From NCBI GenBank assembly GCA_045540295.1, contig JAZQGY010000029.1, positions 1-64,000 of the forward strand: 64,000 bases of DNA. Reading direction: 5' to 3'. The stretch is from SIG452 sp045540295 (GTDB lineage: Bacteria > Bacillota > Clostridia > UMGS1840). Below are positions 33,732-42,344 of this stretch, piece after piece. A model generated the notes under the pieces. The model searched no databases and was not told the origin of the DNA. It saw nothing but the letters and a program-made list of their open reading frames with translations. The position numbers were made by a program, and so were the translations under genes. Every line of letters starts with the position of its first letter. Position 1 is the first letter of the stretch.

Positions 33732-35915
33732 ATGGACAAGAAAATTTTCAACAAAATTGCAAAAGTCAAAAAACAAAACCTCGGCACCACTTTAAAAGAA
33801 GATGCGGTGCTGGATTTAATTGAGCGTGTGACCGGTTCTAAAGCTTATCGGAAGCAGTTTGTAATTAAACAGATTGCAGAAGAAAAAACCGGCATGGATC
33901 AGTATAAACTTTACGATGAAGCTGGCAAAATTGTGATTGAAGCAACCTCCGGTGTTGCAGCAGCTGTTGCCTTTAATACATATTTAAAAGAAAAATGTCA
34001 TGTATTTTTCGGTCCCATAACTCAGGATGTGAAAAATTTACCGAAAAAACCGCCTAAGGTTGGAGAAGTGATTGAAAATAAATCAGTATTCTTATACCGT
34101 TATTTTATGAACTACTGTACCTATGTTTACACCTGTATTTATTGGAAATGGGAACAGTATGAAAAACTGATTGACTGGATGCTGATGGCAGGCATCAACC
34201 TGGTATTAAACCAGTTAGGTCACGAAATCGTTTGGAGAGATATGCTTTTGGAAATCGGTTATACCGAAGAAGAAGCAAACGACGATATTTGCGGTGCAGG
34301 TATGCTTCCTTGGCAGATTATGGGGAATATTAGCGAATTTGGTGGTGATATTCCCAAATGGTGGTACGAAGATCAGAAAATGCTGGCAAACAAAATGACC
34401 GAACGTATTCGTGATTTTGGCGGTGATGTTATCCGCCCCGCATTTTACGGAAAAGTGCCCAACAACATTTGCGATAAATATCCCGAAGCAAAAATCTATG
34501 CACAGGGCACCTGGAATTTAGCGCAAAAGGGTGACCGTCCTCCGCTGATTGATGTAAATGACCCGTTGTATGATAAAATGGCGGAAATCTACTATAGAAA
34601 ATCCAAAGAGCATTTTGGTGAAATTCACTATTATGGCGGAGACCCCTTCCATGAAGGCGGTATCACCGACGGTATCGATATTGCAGCATACTCCAAAACC
34701 AATATTGAAACCATGAAAAAATACTCCGACGGAAATGTTTGGTTCTATCAGGGATGGGTTGGCAATCCCAGACAGGAGCTTTTAGATGTATTAAAACACG
34801 AAGAAGTGCTGATTGGTCTTCTGTCCGGTGACCGTGTGGTGAACACTGCAAAAGAACTGTTTGGCGATTATCCCTATATGTATATGCAGATTGGTAACTT
34901 CGGCGGTGTTCAGCGTTTTACCGGTAACATTCCCGAATTTTTGAATCAGCCTTTTGAACTTTTGGAACCCGGTTCCTTAAACGATATGCTGGTTGGTATC
35001 GGTATGGCAATGGAAGGCATTGAAACCGACGAAATTATCTATGATGTGTTAGCATCCAACAGTATTCGTCAGAAACCCTTAAAACAGGACGATTTTGTAG
35101 AACGGTTCTTTAAAGCCAGATACGGTTACTACAATAAAAACATCAAAGAAGCATACGATTTGGTTATTGACAATATTTATACACTCTGGAAAGGCTTTGC
35201 GTATAATGCAAGTAAATCTTCTTCTCTGTGTACCTGTCCTAACATCAATGTGCGTACCGTTGGTTGGTTTGAATCCCGTGGCGGAAGCCCGTATCCCATT
35301 GAAATTTTGCAGAAAGCAACCCAGTTGATGCTCAAAGAATATGACAAGTTGAAGGATAATGAATGCTACCGTTTCGACTTGATGGAACTTTGCCGTCAGG
35401 CAAATGCCGACTACGGTTGGGAAATCATTGAAGCAATGAAAAATGCATATAAGGGCGGTAAACGTGCTCAGTTTGAGAAAGAAGCTCGCCGTTTCTTAAA
35501 ACTCTATGATTTGCAAGAAGCTGTAGTTCGTACCAATGAACATACTTTGTTGGGTGCTTGGATTCAGCGTGCAAGAGACTACGGCAGAAATGACACCGAA
35601 AAGAGAATCTTTGAATACAATGTGAAGAATATGATGACGCTTTGGTGCGGTAAGCCCGGTCGTTTCCGTTTGAGAGACTATGCGTTCCGTGAATATGACG
35701 GTATGCTCTCCGGTTACTACAAAAAACGTTGGATGGCGTATTTCACCTGGTTATCTCTCCACTTTGGCAGAGAAAACAAAGGCTTGGAACCCAATATCAG
35801 CTTTACCGAACAGGATTATGTGTTCACTCTGTCTACCGAAAACTATCGCACCAAACCCTCCGGTGATTTAAGAAAAGCTTGCGAAAACTCTATGAAATTC
35901 TGGACAAAATACTAA
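33732..35915 (+). CDS. Alpha-N-acetylglucosaminidase, glycoside hydrolase family 89
   Basis: A bacterial homologue of lysosomal NAGLU, hydrolysing terminal alpha-N-acetylglucosamine, for example on mucin or heparan-type glycans. It has 727 residues: an N-terminal small domain, then the barrel with YRYFMNYCTYVYTCIYWKWE, INLVLNQLGHEIVWRDML, YGGDPFHEGGI and QGWVGNP, followed by an alpha-helical C-terminal domain (LAGYY-like region SGYYKKRWMAYF). No signal peptide is present, so it is cytoplasmic, unlike most GH89 enzymes. It is monocistronic between its own promoter and terminator. Confidence 0.9.
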   Translation: MDKKIFNKIAKVKKQNLGTTLKEDAVLDLIERVTGSKAYRKQFVIKQIAEEKTGMDQYKLYDEAGKIVIEATSGVAAAVAFNTYLKEKCHVFFGPITQDVKNLPKKPPKVGEVIENKSVFLYRYFMNYCTYVYTCIYWKWEQYEKLIDWMLMAGINLVLNQLGHEIVWRDMLLEIGYTEEEANDDICGAGMLPWQIMGNISEFGGDIPKWWYEDQKMLANKMTERIRDFGGDVIRPAFYGKVPNNICDKYPEAKIYAQGTWNLAQKGDRPPLIDVNDPLYDKMAEIYYRKSKEHFGEIHYYGGDPFHEGGITDGIDIAAYSKTNIETMKKYSDGNVWFYQGWVGNPRQELLDVLKHEEVLIGLLSGDRVVNTAKELFGDYPYMYMQIGNFGGVQRFTGNIPEFLNQPFELLEPGSLNDMLVGIGMAMEGIETDEIIYDVLASNSIRQKPLKQDDFVERFFKARYGYYNKNIKEAYDLVIDNIYTLWKGFAYNASKSSSLCTCPNINVRTVGWFESRGGSPYPIEILQKATQLMLKEYDKLKDNECYRFDLMELCRQANADYGWEIIEAMKNAYKGGKRAQFEKEARRFLKLYDLQEAVVRTNEHTLLGAWIQRARDYGRNDTEKRIFEYNVKNMMTLWCGKPGRFRLRDYAFREYDGMLSGYYKKRWMAYFTWLSLHFGRENKGLEPNISFTEQDYVFTLSTENYRTKPSGDLRKACENSMKFWTKY

Positions 35916-35930
35916 AAATATCCCAAATCA

Positions 35931-35961
35931 AAAAGCGACACCCCCAGAGGTGTCGCTTTTT
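35931..35961 (+). terminator. Terminator of the GH89 gene
   Basis: AAAAGCGACACC and its complement form a 12-base-pair stem with a 6-base loop, followed by seven T. Confidence 0.9.
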
Positions 35962-35973
35962 TTCTGAAAAATC

Positions 35974-36002
35974 TTTACAAATATGACCAATTGTGATACA
36001 AT
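35974..36002 (+). promoter_or_regulatory. Promoter of the lipoprotein gene
   Basis: TTTACA at 35974-35979, a 17-base spacer and TACAAT at 35997-36002 with TGTGA before it, 33 bases before the GTG start. Confidence 0.75.
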
Positions 36003-36034
36003 ATTTACTGATAAGAATAAAGGAGGAATATCCT

Positions 36035-36973
36035 GTGAAAAAACTGTTTTGTATTCTGTTATGCGTGTGTTTGCTGACGGCTTGCAGCTCACAGCAGCTA
36101 TCCTTTGATGAGCAATATCCGTCTGTTACAGAGGTGCGGGAATTTGCTCAGGGAGGGGATAAGTTGATTGGCGTTGCATATCTTGGTTATGCGGAAGGGG
36201 ATTTCGACAAAGTATCAGCATATCTTTCCGAGCAAGCTTTCCGACAACATTATTCCTTTATTACCCAAATTCCGTCTACTCATTTTGTGCAGGCGGAAGG
36301 CGCAGAACTGTACTGTGTGGTTCCTGCTGACGGTGTCTCGCTGAGTATTTGCTCGGTAGTGTTGGACGAAACGGATTATCAGTTGAAACCGGGCGAGGAA
36401 CTTCTTTCAGTAGCAGACGGGATGCCGGTGCTTCTGCAGGGAAACATCAGCGACATTATGGCAAATCTGATGATTGTTGCGAAAAAAGGTGATGTGGCAA
36501 TTCAGTATGCTCCCAGCCTTTCTTTGGAAAACGGCACATTATCAAATTATAATCAGTTGGTATATGATTTCACTCCCTACAGTTATATGGATCAATATGT
36601 GGGGAATGGAACGGAAGCTGAGTGGGATTTCTACGGTGACTGGACTTGCACGGTAACCGAAGCAGACGGCACTGTTTTTGACTTGGCATTATCCATTTCT
36701 TCCGATGGGGTAGAGTATAGCTATGTATCCGAAAAAGCGAAGGGTGATTATCACGGAGAATGGCTTATAATGGCTGATGGGAAGCTGAGATTATGTACCG
36801 ACGGTCACGCTGAGTTTGCGGATACTGACGGTTTTGCTGCGCAGAATCTGGAAGTTGATGCTATGTTTGATTGGCAGGTTGACGATGCCGGCCTTAGCTT
36901 AAAATATTTTAACGGTGATCCTTTATATCCCGGTGTAACATTCACTGAGTTTCAGTTTGTTTCAATGGATTAA
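36035..36973 (+). CDS. Putative lipoprotein
   Basis: A 312-residue protein with a lipoprotein signal: basic tip, hydrophobic run and lipobox LTAC at about residues 14-17. The mature part is acidic and beta-rich with no family I recognise; the C-terminal third (WDFYGDWTCTVTEADGTVFD onward) resembles small lipocalin-like modules that follow the phrase GxW. The start is GTG at 36035 behind AGGAGGAA; the upstream ATG at 35993 lies in the promoter. It stands alone between promoter and terminator. Confidence 0.65.
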   Translation: MKKLFCILLCVCLLTACSSQQLSFDEQYPSVTEVREFAQGGDKLIGVAYLGYAEGDFDKVSAYLSEQAFRQHYSFITQIPSTHFVQAEGAELYCVVPADGVSLSICSVVLDETDYQLKPGEELLSVADGMPVLLQGNISDIMANLMIVAKKGDVAIQYAPSLSLENGTLSNYNQLVYDFTPYSYMDQYVGNGTEAEWDFYGDWTCTVTEADGTVFDLALSISSDGVEYSYVSEKAKGDYHGEWLIMADGKLRLCTDGHAEFADTDGFAAQNLEVDAMFDWQVDDAGLSLKYFNGDPLYPGVTFTEFQFVSMD

Positions 36974-36982
36974 ATTATTACT

Positions 36983-37020
36983 AAAAAAGAACTGTATCTT
37001 TGCGATACAGTTCTTTTTTT
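36983..37020. terminator. Bidirectional terminator between two lipoprotein genes
   Basis: AAAAAAGAACTGTATC and its complement form a 16-base-pair stem with a TTTGC loop, with T-runs on both strands. It separates convergent genes. Confidence 0.9.
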
Positions 37021-37023
37021 ATC

Positions 37024-37686
37024 CTAGAAATTATTAACGTCTAGTAACCATTTTCCATCAATCTTAACAATATTAAAAGTTTGTTCCGTGGTGGTGGTTT
37101 CCATTGTGACGTCATCAAGAGCATCGGTCATAGCATCAAATAAAGCGGGGAAGAGGATGTCGTAGAGTTCCTGCTCACTCATCGTTTCATTGATTGTGCC
37201 ATCTTCTAACATTTGCATCATAAGGGTTTCTATGTCGATGCTTGCCATCATTTCGTTCATCATCGAATTGGAATCGAAATTATCGACATCAATGATTGTT
37301 AACGTTACCTTGGCAGCAAAGCTATCACCTTTTTTGTCCACAGAAACGATTTCATAGGAGGCTTGTGATTGCATCACGTCGAACATAGCTTCTACAAATT
37401 TTTGCAAGCTGGTTTCATACTGACGAATATTTTCCGGCATATTTTCCAGCATTTGTTCCAATGCATCTTCCTGGCCGGCGTAAGGAGCAGAATCCATTAG
37501 TTTTTCAGGGTTGGTGGTGTATGTAGCTGCTTCACCAAATTCAAAACTGGATAACGCTTCCATGTAGTTTGTTACGGCTTTTTCAGCCAGAGCTTTTTCA
37601 TCATTCTGAGCAGGCTGTCCCTGGCAACCGACTAACAGGGTTAATACCATCACAAGAGCTACCAGAACGGATAATGCTTTTTTCAT
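37024..37686 (-). CDS. Putative lipoprotein with NTF2-like (DUF4878/DUF5105-type) domain
   Basis: A 220-residue protein with a lipoprotein signal peptide (LSVLVALVMVLTLLVGC, lipobox LVGC near residue 20). The mature domain has KAVTNYMEALSSFEFGEAAT at its start and ends TFNIVKIDGKWLLDVNNF. An opening helix with a closing beta-strand that reads xxxVKxxGKWxxD is the layout of DUF4878/DUF5105 lipoproteins of Firmicutes. Role unknown. The start at 37686 follows GGAGGTA; the TTG-initiated longer frame would contain that site. Confidence 0.7.
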   Translation of the reverse strand: MKKALSVLVALVMVLTLLVGCQGQPAQNDEKALAEKAVTNYMEALSSFEFGEAATYTTNPEKLMDSAPYAGQEDALEQMLENMPENIRQYETSLQKFVEAMFDVMQSQASYEIVSVDKKGDSFAAKVTLTIIDVDNFDSNSMMNEMMASIDIETLMMQMLEDGTINETMSEQELYDILFPALFDAMTDALDDVTMETTTTEQTFNIVKIDGKWLLDVNNF

Positions 37687-37761
37687 TTGTAATACCTCCA
37701 AACGGTTATTTTTTCACATTATATCATATTTTTTAAGAAATGTCAAATCCCGGGAAAAAAT

Positions 37762-37796
37762 AAAACATCTGCTCCAAAATGCCGGGCAGATGTTTT
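37762..37796 (-). terminator. Intrinsic terminator
   Basis: AAAACATCTGC and its complement form an 11-base-pair stem with a 13-base loop. The T-rich tail is on the minus strand, serving the gene that ends at 37800. Confidence 0.75.
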
Positions 37797-37799
37797 GTT

Positions 37800-38264
37800 T
37801 TAGATATTAGCTTGTTTGCAAATCAATCCAACTGTTTCGGAAACATGCTCCAAAATAAAAGTGAATTTTCCTTGCTTCGTTTCAATGGTAGCTCTGTCGC
37901 CACGGTAACTTGCATAAGTGATATCTTCGTAAGGAATTTCGAAAGCGGCATTACGGTAACCGTTTACGGCATATACCCCTGCAATTCCTTGTTCCATCAC
38001 GCTGATATACGTTTCGGAAAGCCTTTTTTTTATGCCGCCAAACACAACGTAAAATATAACACTGAATAAAATGACAAATCCAATTTGAATGGATAAAGTA
38101 ATCCACCAACTTAAGCCGGCAGAATCAAATAAGGTCCCTAAAAAAAAGGAAACAATAACAGCAGAAATCACGATAGGAACAATATCTTTATATAAACTGG
38201 TTTTAGAGTAATATTTCTGGGGACATTGATCTCTCAATAATTCCGATCCAAGTGTATGTGACAT
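37800..38264 (-). CDS. Hypothetical membrane protein with PH-like C-terminus
   Basis: A 154-residue protein with two adjacent hydrophobic helices (IVPIVISAVIVSFFLGTLF and WITLSIQIGFVILFSVIFY). A soluble part follows, reading ETYISVMEQGIAGVYAV, then FEIPYEDITYASYRGDRATI. Two helices followed by a short beta domain with an IPYEDI phrase is the look of bacterial PH-like domain proteins, but the family is not certain. GGAGGAA precedes the ATG at 38264. Confidence 0.6.
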   Translation of the reverse strand: MSHTLGSELLRDQCPQKYYSKTSLYKDIVPIVISAVIVSFFLGTLFDSAGLSWWITLSIQIGFVILFSVIFYVVFGGIKKRLSETYISVMEQGIAGVYAVNGYRNAAFEIPYEDITYASYRGDRATIETKQGKFTFILEHVSETVGLICKQANI

Positions 38265-38341
38265 GGTAATTCCTCCTTTTTTGACATTATACCACAGTGT
38301 CTGAAAAAAAGCAAGTTTTATTGATGTTTTTATCCGCACAT

Positions 38342-39346
38342 TTAAAACAATTTCAAGTTTTCTTTTGATAAGGTAAGATGTCCTTGTTCTGCTTTTTTAA
38401 TAATTTCGGTGATTTTGTCATTGATAGGAGTGGGAATACCGTATTGTTTACCCCATTGGCAAACAATACCGTTAATGGCGTTGACTTCACAGGGCTTCTT
38501 CTTTTTCAAATCCTGAAGCATTGAGGGTTCGATATTGCGATGCTTTTTCATAGCAATTGGTAAAAGAAGGGTAGCAAATGCACGTTTCAAGGCGTTCTTA
38601 TAGTAGAATAACGCAACAATATTTTTTCCTTGAACCGGTGCAAAAGTAATTCCGGCAGCATGCCCTACATCAATACATTCTTTCATACATCTGATGGCAA
38701 TTTTTTTAGCTTCTTTTCCTTCGGAAACGTCACCAAATAAACCTCCAATCACGGTGCCAAGACCTGAGAATGTGGCATTGATGAGTAATTTCGACCATCT
38801 TGCCCCCATTAAGTTTTCTTCAATATGAACCGGACACATCAGCTCCAGAAGTGTTTTCACTTCGTTGAGCATTTCCCGGGAAATACCCTCCATACCGCCC
38901 ATATGAAAGGAAAGACTTTCCGGATCACTGGTTAATGTGCAAATGCCCGGCTCTTGCAGGGTAGCACCCCATTCCACCACGCAACCCATCGTGCGGTTCG
39001 AACCGATAATGTCTGCAATTTCAGGTTCAGGAAGTCCGTTTTGAAGGGTGACCAGTACACCGTTCTCAGAGAGAAAATCCTTTAAAAAAGTGACCACTTC
39101 ACGGTTATAAAGTTGTTTGGTCAAAAGTAGAATAATATCATACTTTCCCGTCATTTCATCCGGAGTAAGAGCGGAAACAGGAATGTTGATATTCACGGTT
39201 CCGTTGATTGTAGCACCGTTTTTCTGCAAAGCTTCCACATGAGCTTTGTTGCGGTTAATCAAGTCAATTTTACCGCCGTTTTTTGTAATGTAAGCACCTA
39301 AAACCGTTCCCAGGCTTCCGGCACCGTATATTGCATATCGTCTCAT
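38342..39346 (-). CDS. Ketopantoate reductase family protein (PanE/ApbA-like)
   Basis: A 334-residue NADPH-dependent reductase. The Rossmann motif AIYGAGSLGTVLGAYI is at residues 4-19, followed by LINRNKAHVEALQKNG, DIILLLTKQL, LQNGLPE and the C-terminal helical domain with KLLINATFSGLGTVIGG and KKKPCEVNAINGIV. The latter includes the conserved Lys/Asn/Glu region of ketopantoate reductases. No panB or panC is adjacent, so the true substrate could be another 2-oxo acid. No operon partner is evident. Confidence 0.82.
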   Translation of the reverse strand: MRRYAIYGAGSLGTVLGAYITKNGGKIDLINRNKAHVEALQKNGATINGTVNINIPVSALTPDEMTGKYDIILLLTKQLYNREVVTFLKDFLSENGVLVTLQNGLPEPEIADIIGSNRTMGCVVEWGATLQEPGICTLTSDPESLSFHMGGMEGISREMLNEVKTLLELMCPVHIEENLMGARWSKLLINATFSGLGTVIGGLFGDVSEGKEAKKIAIRCMKECIDVGHAAGITFAPVQGKNIVALFYYKNALKRAFATLLLPIAMKKHRNIEPSMLQDLKKKKPCEVNAINGIVCQWGKQYGIPTPINDKITEIIKKAEQGHLTLSKENLKLF

Positions 39347-39465
39347 ATATCTATAAGCATCCTTTCTTCGTAAGATATGTTTATAGTATCACAGTTTGCG
39401 AAAAATGTCAATTATTGTCCGATGATAAAAACTCCTCCGTTGAATACGGAGGAGTTTTTGTCAGA

Positions 39466-41766
39466 TTATTTGCTTTTTTCCAGGTCTCTGTTTCTGATTT
39501 CAACACGGCGAACTTTTCCGCTGATTGTTTTGGGAAGTTCTTCCACAAATTCAACAATTCTGGGATATTTGTAAGGTGCAGTGTGAGTTTTTACATATTC
39601 CTGAATTTCTTTTTTCAGCTCATCGGTGCCTTCAGTGCCTTTTACCAGCACAATGGTAGCTTTCACAATTTGACCGCGCACTTCATCGGGAACAGGAGTG
39701 ATTGCACATTCCAAAACATAAGGGAGTTCCATGATAACGCTTTCGATTTCAAAAGGCCCGATACGATAGCCGGAGGATTTGATAACATCGTCGATTCTGC
39801 CAACATACCAAAGGTAGCCATCTTCGTCCATAGTTGCCTGGTCACCGGTATGATAGTAACCGTCGTGCCATACTTCATTGGTTTTTTCATCATCTAAGTA
39901 GTAGCCGATAAACAGCCCGCAGGGGATGTTATCCTTCACCCGGATACAGATTTCACCGGTATCACCGGTTTTACATTCGTTTCCGTCAGGATCCAGAACC
40001 ACAACATCGTACAACGGACTGGGACGTCCCATAGAACCGATTTTTGGAGTGGAACCGACAAAGTTTGCAATGGACAGGGTAGTTTCGGTCTGGCCGAAGC
40101 CTTCCATAATGGTCAGACCGGTAGCTTTTTTAAACTGATTGAACACTTCCGGGTTTAATGCTTCGCCGGCAGTGGTTGCATATTCAATGGAAGAAAGATC
40201 GTATTTTGATAAATCTTCTTTAATGAAGAAGCGATACATGGTGGGAGGTGCACAGAAGGTTGTGATGTGATATTTCTGGAACATAGGTAAGATGTCTTCA
40301 GAATGGAAACGGTCAAAGTCGTAAGTGAACTGTGCTGCTTCACAGAGCCACTGTCCGTATAGCTTGCCCCACAGTGCTTTTCCCCAGCCGGTATCGGAAA
40401 TGGTGAAATGCAGACCGTCCGGATTCACATTGTGCCAATGCTTGGCAGTGGGGTAGTGACCTAAAGCATATTTGTAGGAATGGGTTGCGATTCTGGGATA
40501 ACCTGTGGTACCGGAGGTAAAGAGCATCAGCATAGGATCGTTTCCGCAGGGAGTGTTTTCCGTTCTGAAATAATGTGTGCTGAAACGTTCCATTTCCACA
40601 TTAAAATCATGCCAGCCTTCTTTACAGCCGCCGACTAACACTTTTACCATACCGGGGTAATTTGCAGCCGCTTTTTCAGCTTCTGCAGATACATCACCGT
40701 CTGCTGTGCAAACGATTGCTTTTACTTTTGCTGCTTTATATCTGTAATCAAAATCGTGTTCTACAAGCTGATTGGTTGCAGGGATTGCGATTGCTCCGAT
40801 TTTATGCAGTGCCAGCATACAGAACCAGAATTGGTAGTGACGTTTTAATACCAGCATTACGGTATCGCCTTTTTTGATGCCTAAGGATTCAAAATAGTTT
40901 GCAGTTTTTGCAGAATATTTTTTCATATCGCTGAAGGTGAAACGTCTGTCAGTTTTATCGTTTGCAACCCACATCATTGCCAGTTTGTCAGGATCCTTTT
41001 TGGCAATAGCATCCACACAGTCAAATGCGAAATTGAATTTATCTTCGTTTTTGAAGGTGATGCCGTTAAATACACCGTTTTCGTCGTAAGAGGATTCGAT
41101 AAAATTATCGGCAACTGTTTTCTTTTCAGCTTCTTTTGCTTTTGCTGCTTTTGCTGCAATGAAGGGGGCTTCAGGATATTCTTCGGAGAAATGTCCGTCC
41201 TGGGGATTTAAAACTACAGCGTGAAATTCGCATCCGCCTTCTGATGCAGCAATCATTCCGTGGGGAATGATACTGTTATAAAAAATGGAATCTCCTTCGT
41301 GCAACACGTCAATGTGATTGCCGACTTGCACTTTTAAAGAACCTTTCACAATAACGTCAAATTCCTGTCCGTTATGGGAATTCAGCTTGATGGGAGCGTT
41401 TTGTTCTTCAGCAAGGTAAGGGAATTTAACCAAAAACGGTTCTGCCAGCTTTTCTTTGAATTTCGGTGCTAAGTTGTTATACACAACACCTTGCTTTTTA
41501 ATAATTTTTAATCCTTCGCCTTTTCTGGTGATGGCAAAGGAGGTAAGGGTAGTGGAGGTTCCTTCTAATAAGTCTACTACCTCAACTCCGCAGGCCTTGG
41601 CACATTTGTAAATAAATGTGAAGGAAAAATCGGTTTCGCCCTGTTCCAAAAGCAGATAGTCTTCTTTTGAAACACCTGTCAGTTTTGCTAATTCCTCGGG
41701 GGTGTAGCCCTTTGCTTCACGTAGGTCTTTGATTCTTCCTGCGACTTCTTTCAAATTGTAGTCCAT
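39466..41766 (-). CDS. HTH-cupin-acyl-CoA synthetase fusion protein
   Basis: A 766-residue three-part protein. Residues about 5-62 are an XRE helix-turn-helix (IKDLREAKGYTPEELAKLTG). Residues about 95-185 are a cupin sensor domain (SHNGQEFDVIVKGSLKV, HEGDSIFYNSIIPHGM). From about 220 it is an AMP-forming acyl-CoA synthetase with MLMLFTSGTTGYPRIATHSY, MEGFGQTETTLS, YHTGDQATMDEDGYLWYVGR and the C-terminal catalytic Lys in KTISGKVRRVEI. It activates a carboxylic acid to acyl-CoA; substrate unknown. The start at 41766 follows AAGGAGA. A T-box leader precedes it, pointing to control by isoleucine supply. Confidence 0.85.
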   Translation of the reverse strand: MDYNLKEVAGRIKDLREAKGYTPEELAKLTGVSKEDYLLLEQGETDFSFTFIYKCAKACGVEVVDLLEGTSTTLTSFAITRKGEGLKIIKKQGVVYNNLAPKFKEKLAEPFLVKFPYLAEEQNAPIKLNSHNGQEFDVIVKGSLKVQVGNHIDVLHEGDSIFYNSIIPHGMIAASEGGCEFHAVVLNPQDGHFSEEYPEAPFIAAKAAKAKEAEKKTVADNFIESSYDENGVFNGITFKNEDKFNFAFDCVDAIAKKDPDKLAMMWVANDKTDRRFTFSDMKKYSAKTANYFESLGIKKGDTVMLVLKRHYQFWFCMLALHKIGAIAIPATNQLVEHDFDYRYKAAKVKAIVCTADGDVSAEAEKAAANYPGMVKVLVGGCKEGWHDFNVEMERFSTHYFRTENTPCGNDPMLMLFTSGTTGYPRIATHSYKYALGHYPTAKHWHNVNPDGLHFTISDTGWGKALWGKLYGQWLCEAAQFTYDFDRFHSEDILPMFQKYHITTFCAPPTMYRFFIKEDLSKYDLSSIEYATTAGEALNPEVFNQFKKATGLTIMEGFGQTETTLSIANFVGSTPKIGSMGRPSPLYDVVVLDPDGNECKTGDTGEICIRVKDNIPCGLFIGYYLDDEKTNEVWHDGYYHTGDQATMDEDGYLWYVGRIDDVIKSSGYRIGPFEIESVIMELPYVLECAITPVPDEVRGQIVKATIVLVKGTEGTDELKKEIQEYVKTHTAPYKYPRIVEFVEELPKTISGKVRRVEIRNRDLEKSK

Positions 41767-41820
41767 TGTTCTGTCTCCTTTCATTTTCGTGAACGAATCG
41801 TGTTACGAATTTGAATAAAA

Positions 41821-42098
41821 CAAAAAAACTCGTCTCAAACACACTTTGAGACGAGTTTTAATAACCCGCGGTACCACTCAAATTACGGAAAAAATCCGTC
41901 ACTTACCGGGCTCTATCAAGCCCTTTGCCTTAACGCAGCAATACGGAAGGAGCCTACTCATAAACACTTTCGGTCCTCCGACTCAGAGGTGATAAGCCAT
42001 TGGAATGCATCCCCATTGCCTCGCACCAACCGGCAACTCTCTCCAGGTTCTTCAATCCGACCGTCCTCGTCACAGTCGTTTTTGTGATATTCAAATTT
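41821..42098 (-). ncRNA. T-box leader, probable isoleucine specifier
   Basis: On the minus strand the leader holds all T-box parts. Stem I has GACGAGGAC on its 5' side, AGAGAG, and GGTTGGTGCGAGG. The 3' side of stem I reads TTATCACCTC, where ATC sits in the specifier position followed by A. The T-box itself, GAGTGGTACCGCGGGTTA, lies at about 41865-41882. The terminator AAACTCGTCTCAAA with its complement and seven T is at 41822-41857. Uncharged tRNA pairing would favour readthrough into the acyl-CoA synthetase gene. The class is certain; Ile as the specifier is my reading of the loop. Confidence 0.88.
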
Positions 42099-42104
42099 GT
42101 CTGC

Positions 42105-42133
42105 ATTATACTCCTAAAAAAATCATTTGTCAA
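42105..42133 (-). promoter_or_regulatory. Promoter of the T-box/acyl-CoA synthetase unit
   Basis: On the minus strand TTGACA (plus 42128-42133), a 17-base spacer and TATAAT (plus 42105-42110), a perfect consensus placed just upstream of the T-box leader. Confidence 0.85.
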
Positions 42134-42224
42134 TAGTTTTTTTAAATTTTTTTCATTTTTTTAAAAATTTTTTAAAATCCATAAAACAGGACACGCTTTG
42201 GCATAAAACGTCCTGAATTTCAAG

Positions 42225-42253
42225 TTGACAGAATGGTGCACAAATGTTACAAT
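42225..42253 (+). promoter_or_regulatory. Promoter of the 1440-residue secreted protein gene
   Basis: TTGACA at 42225-42230, a 17-base spacer and TACAAT at 42248-42253 with TGT before it. A leader of about 85 bases follows; AAAGGAGATGG precedes the ATG. A small CAGGAC/GTCCTG hairpin lies at 42187-42216. Confidence 0.8.
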
Positions 42254-42344
42254 AATAAGTGAGAAAAAGCATATTTATTTAGGTAAATCTCCCAAAGGCA
42301 AAAAAACATTTATATATACATCATGAGAAAAAGGAGATGGCAAC

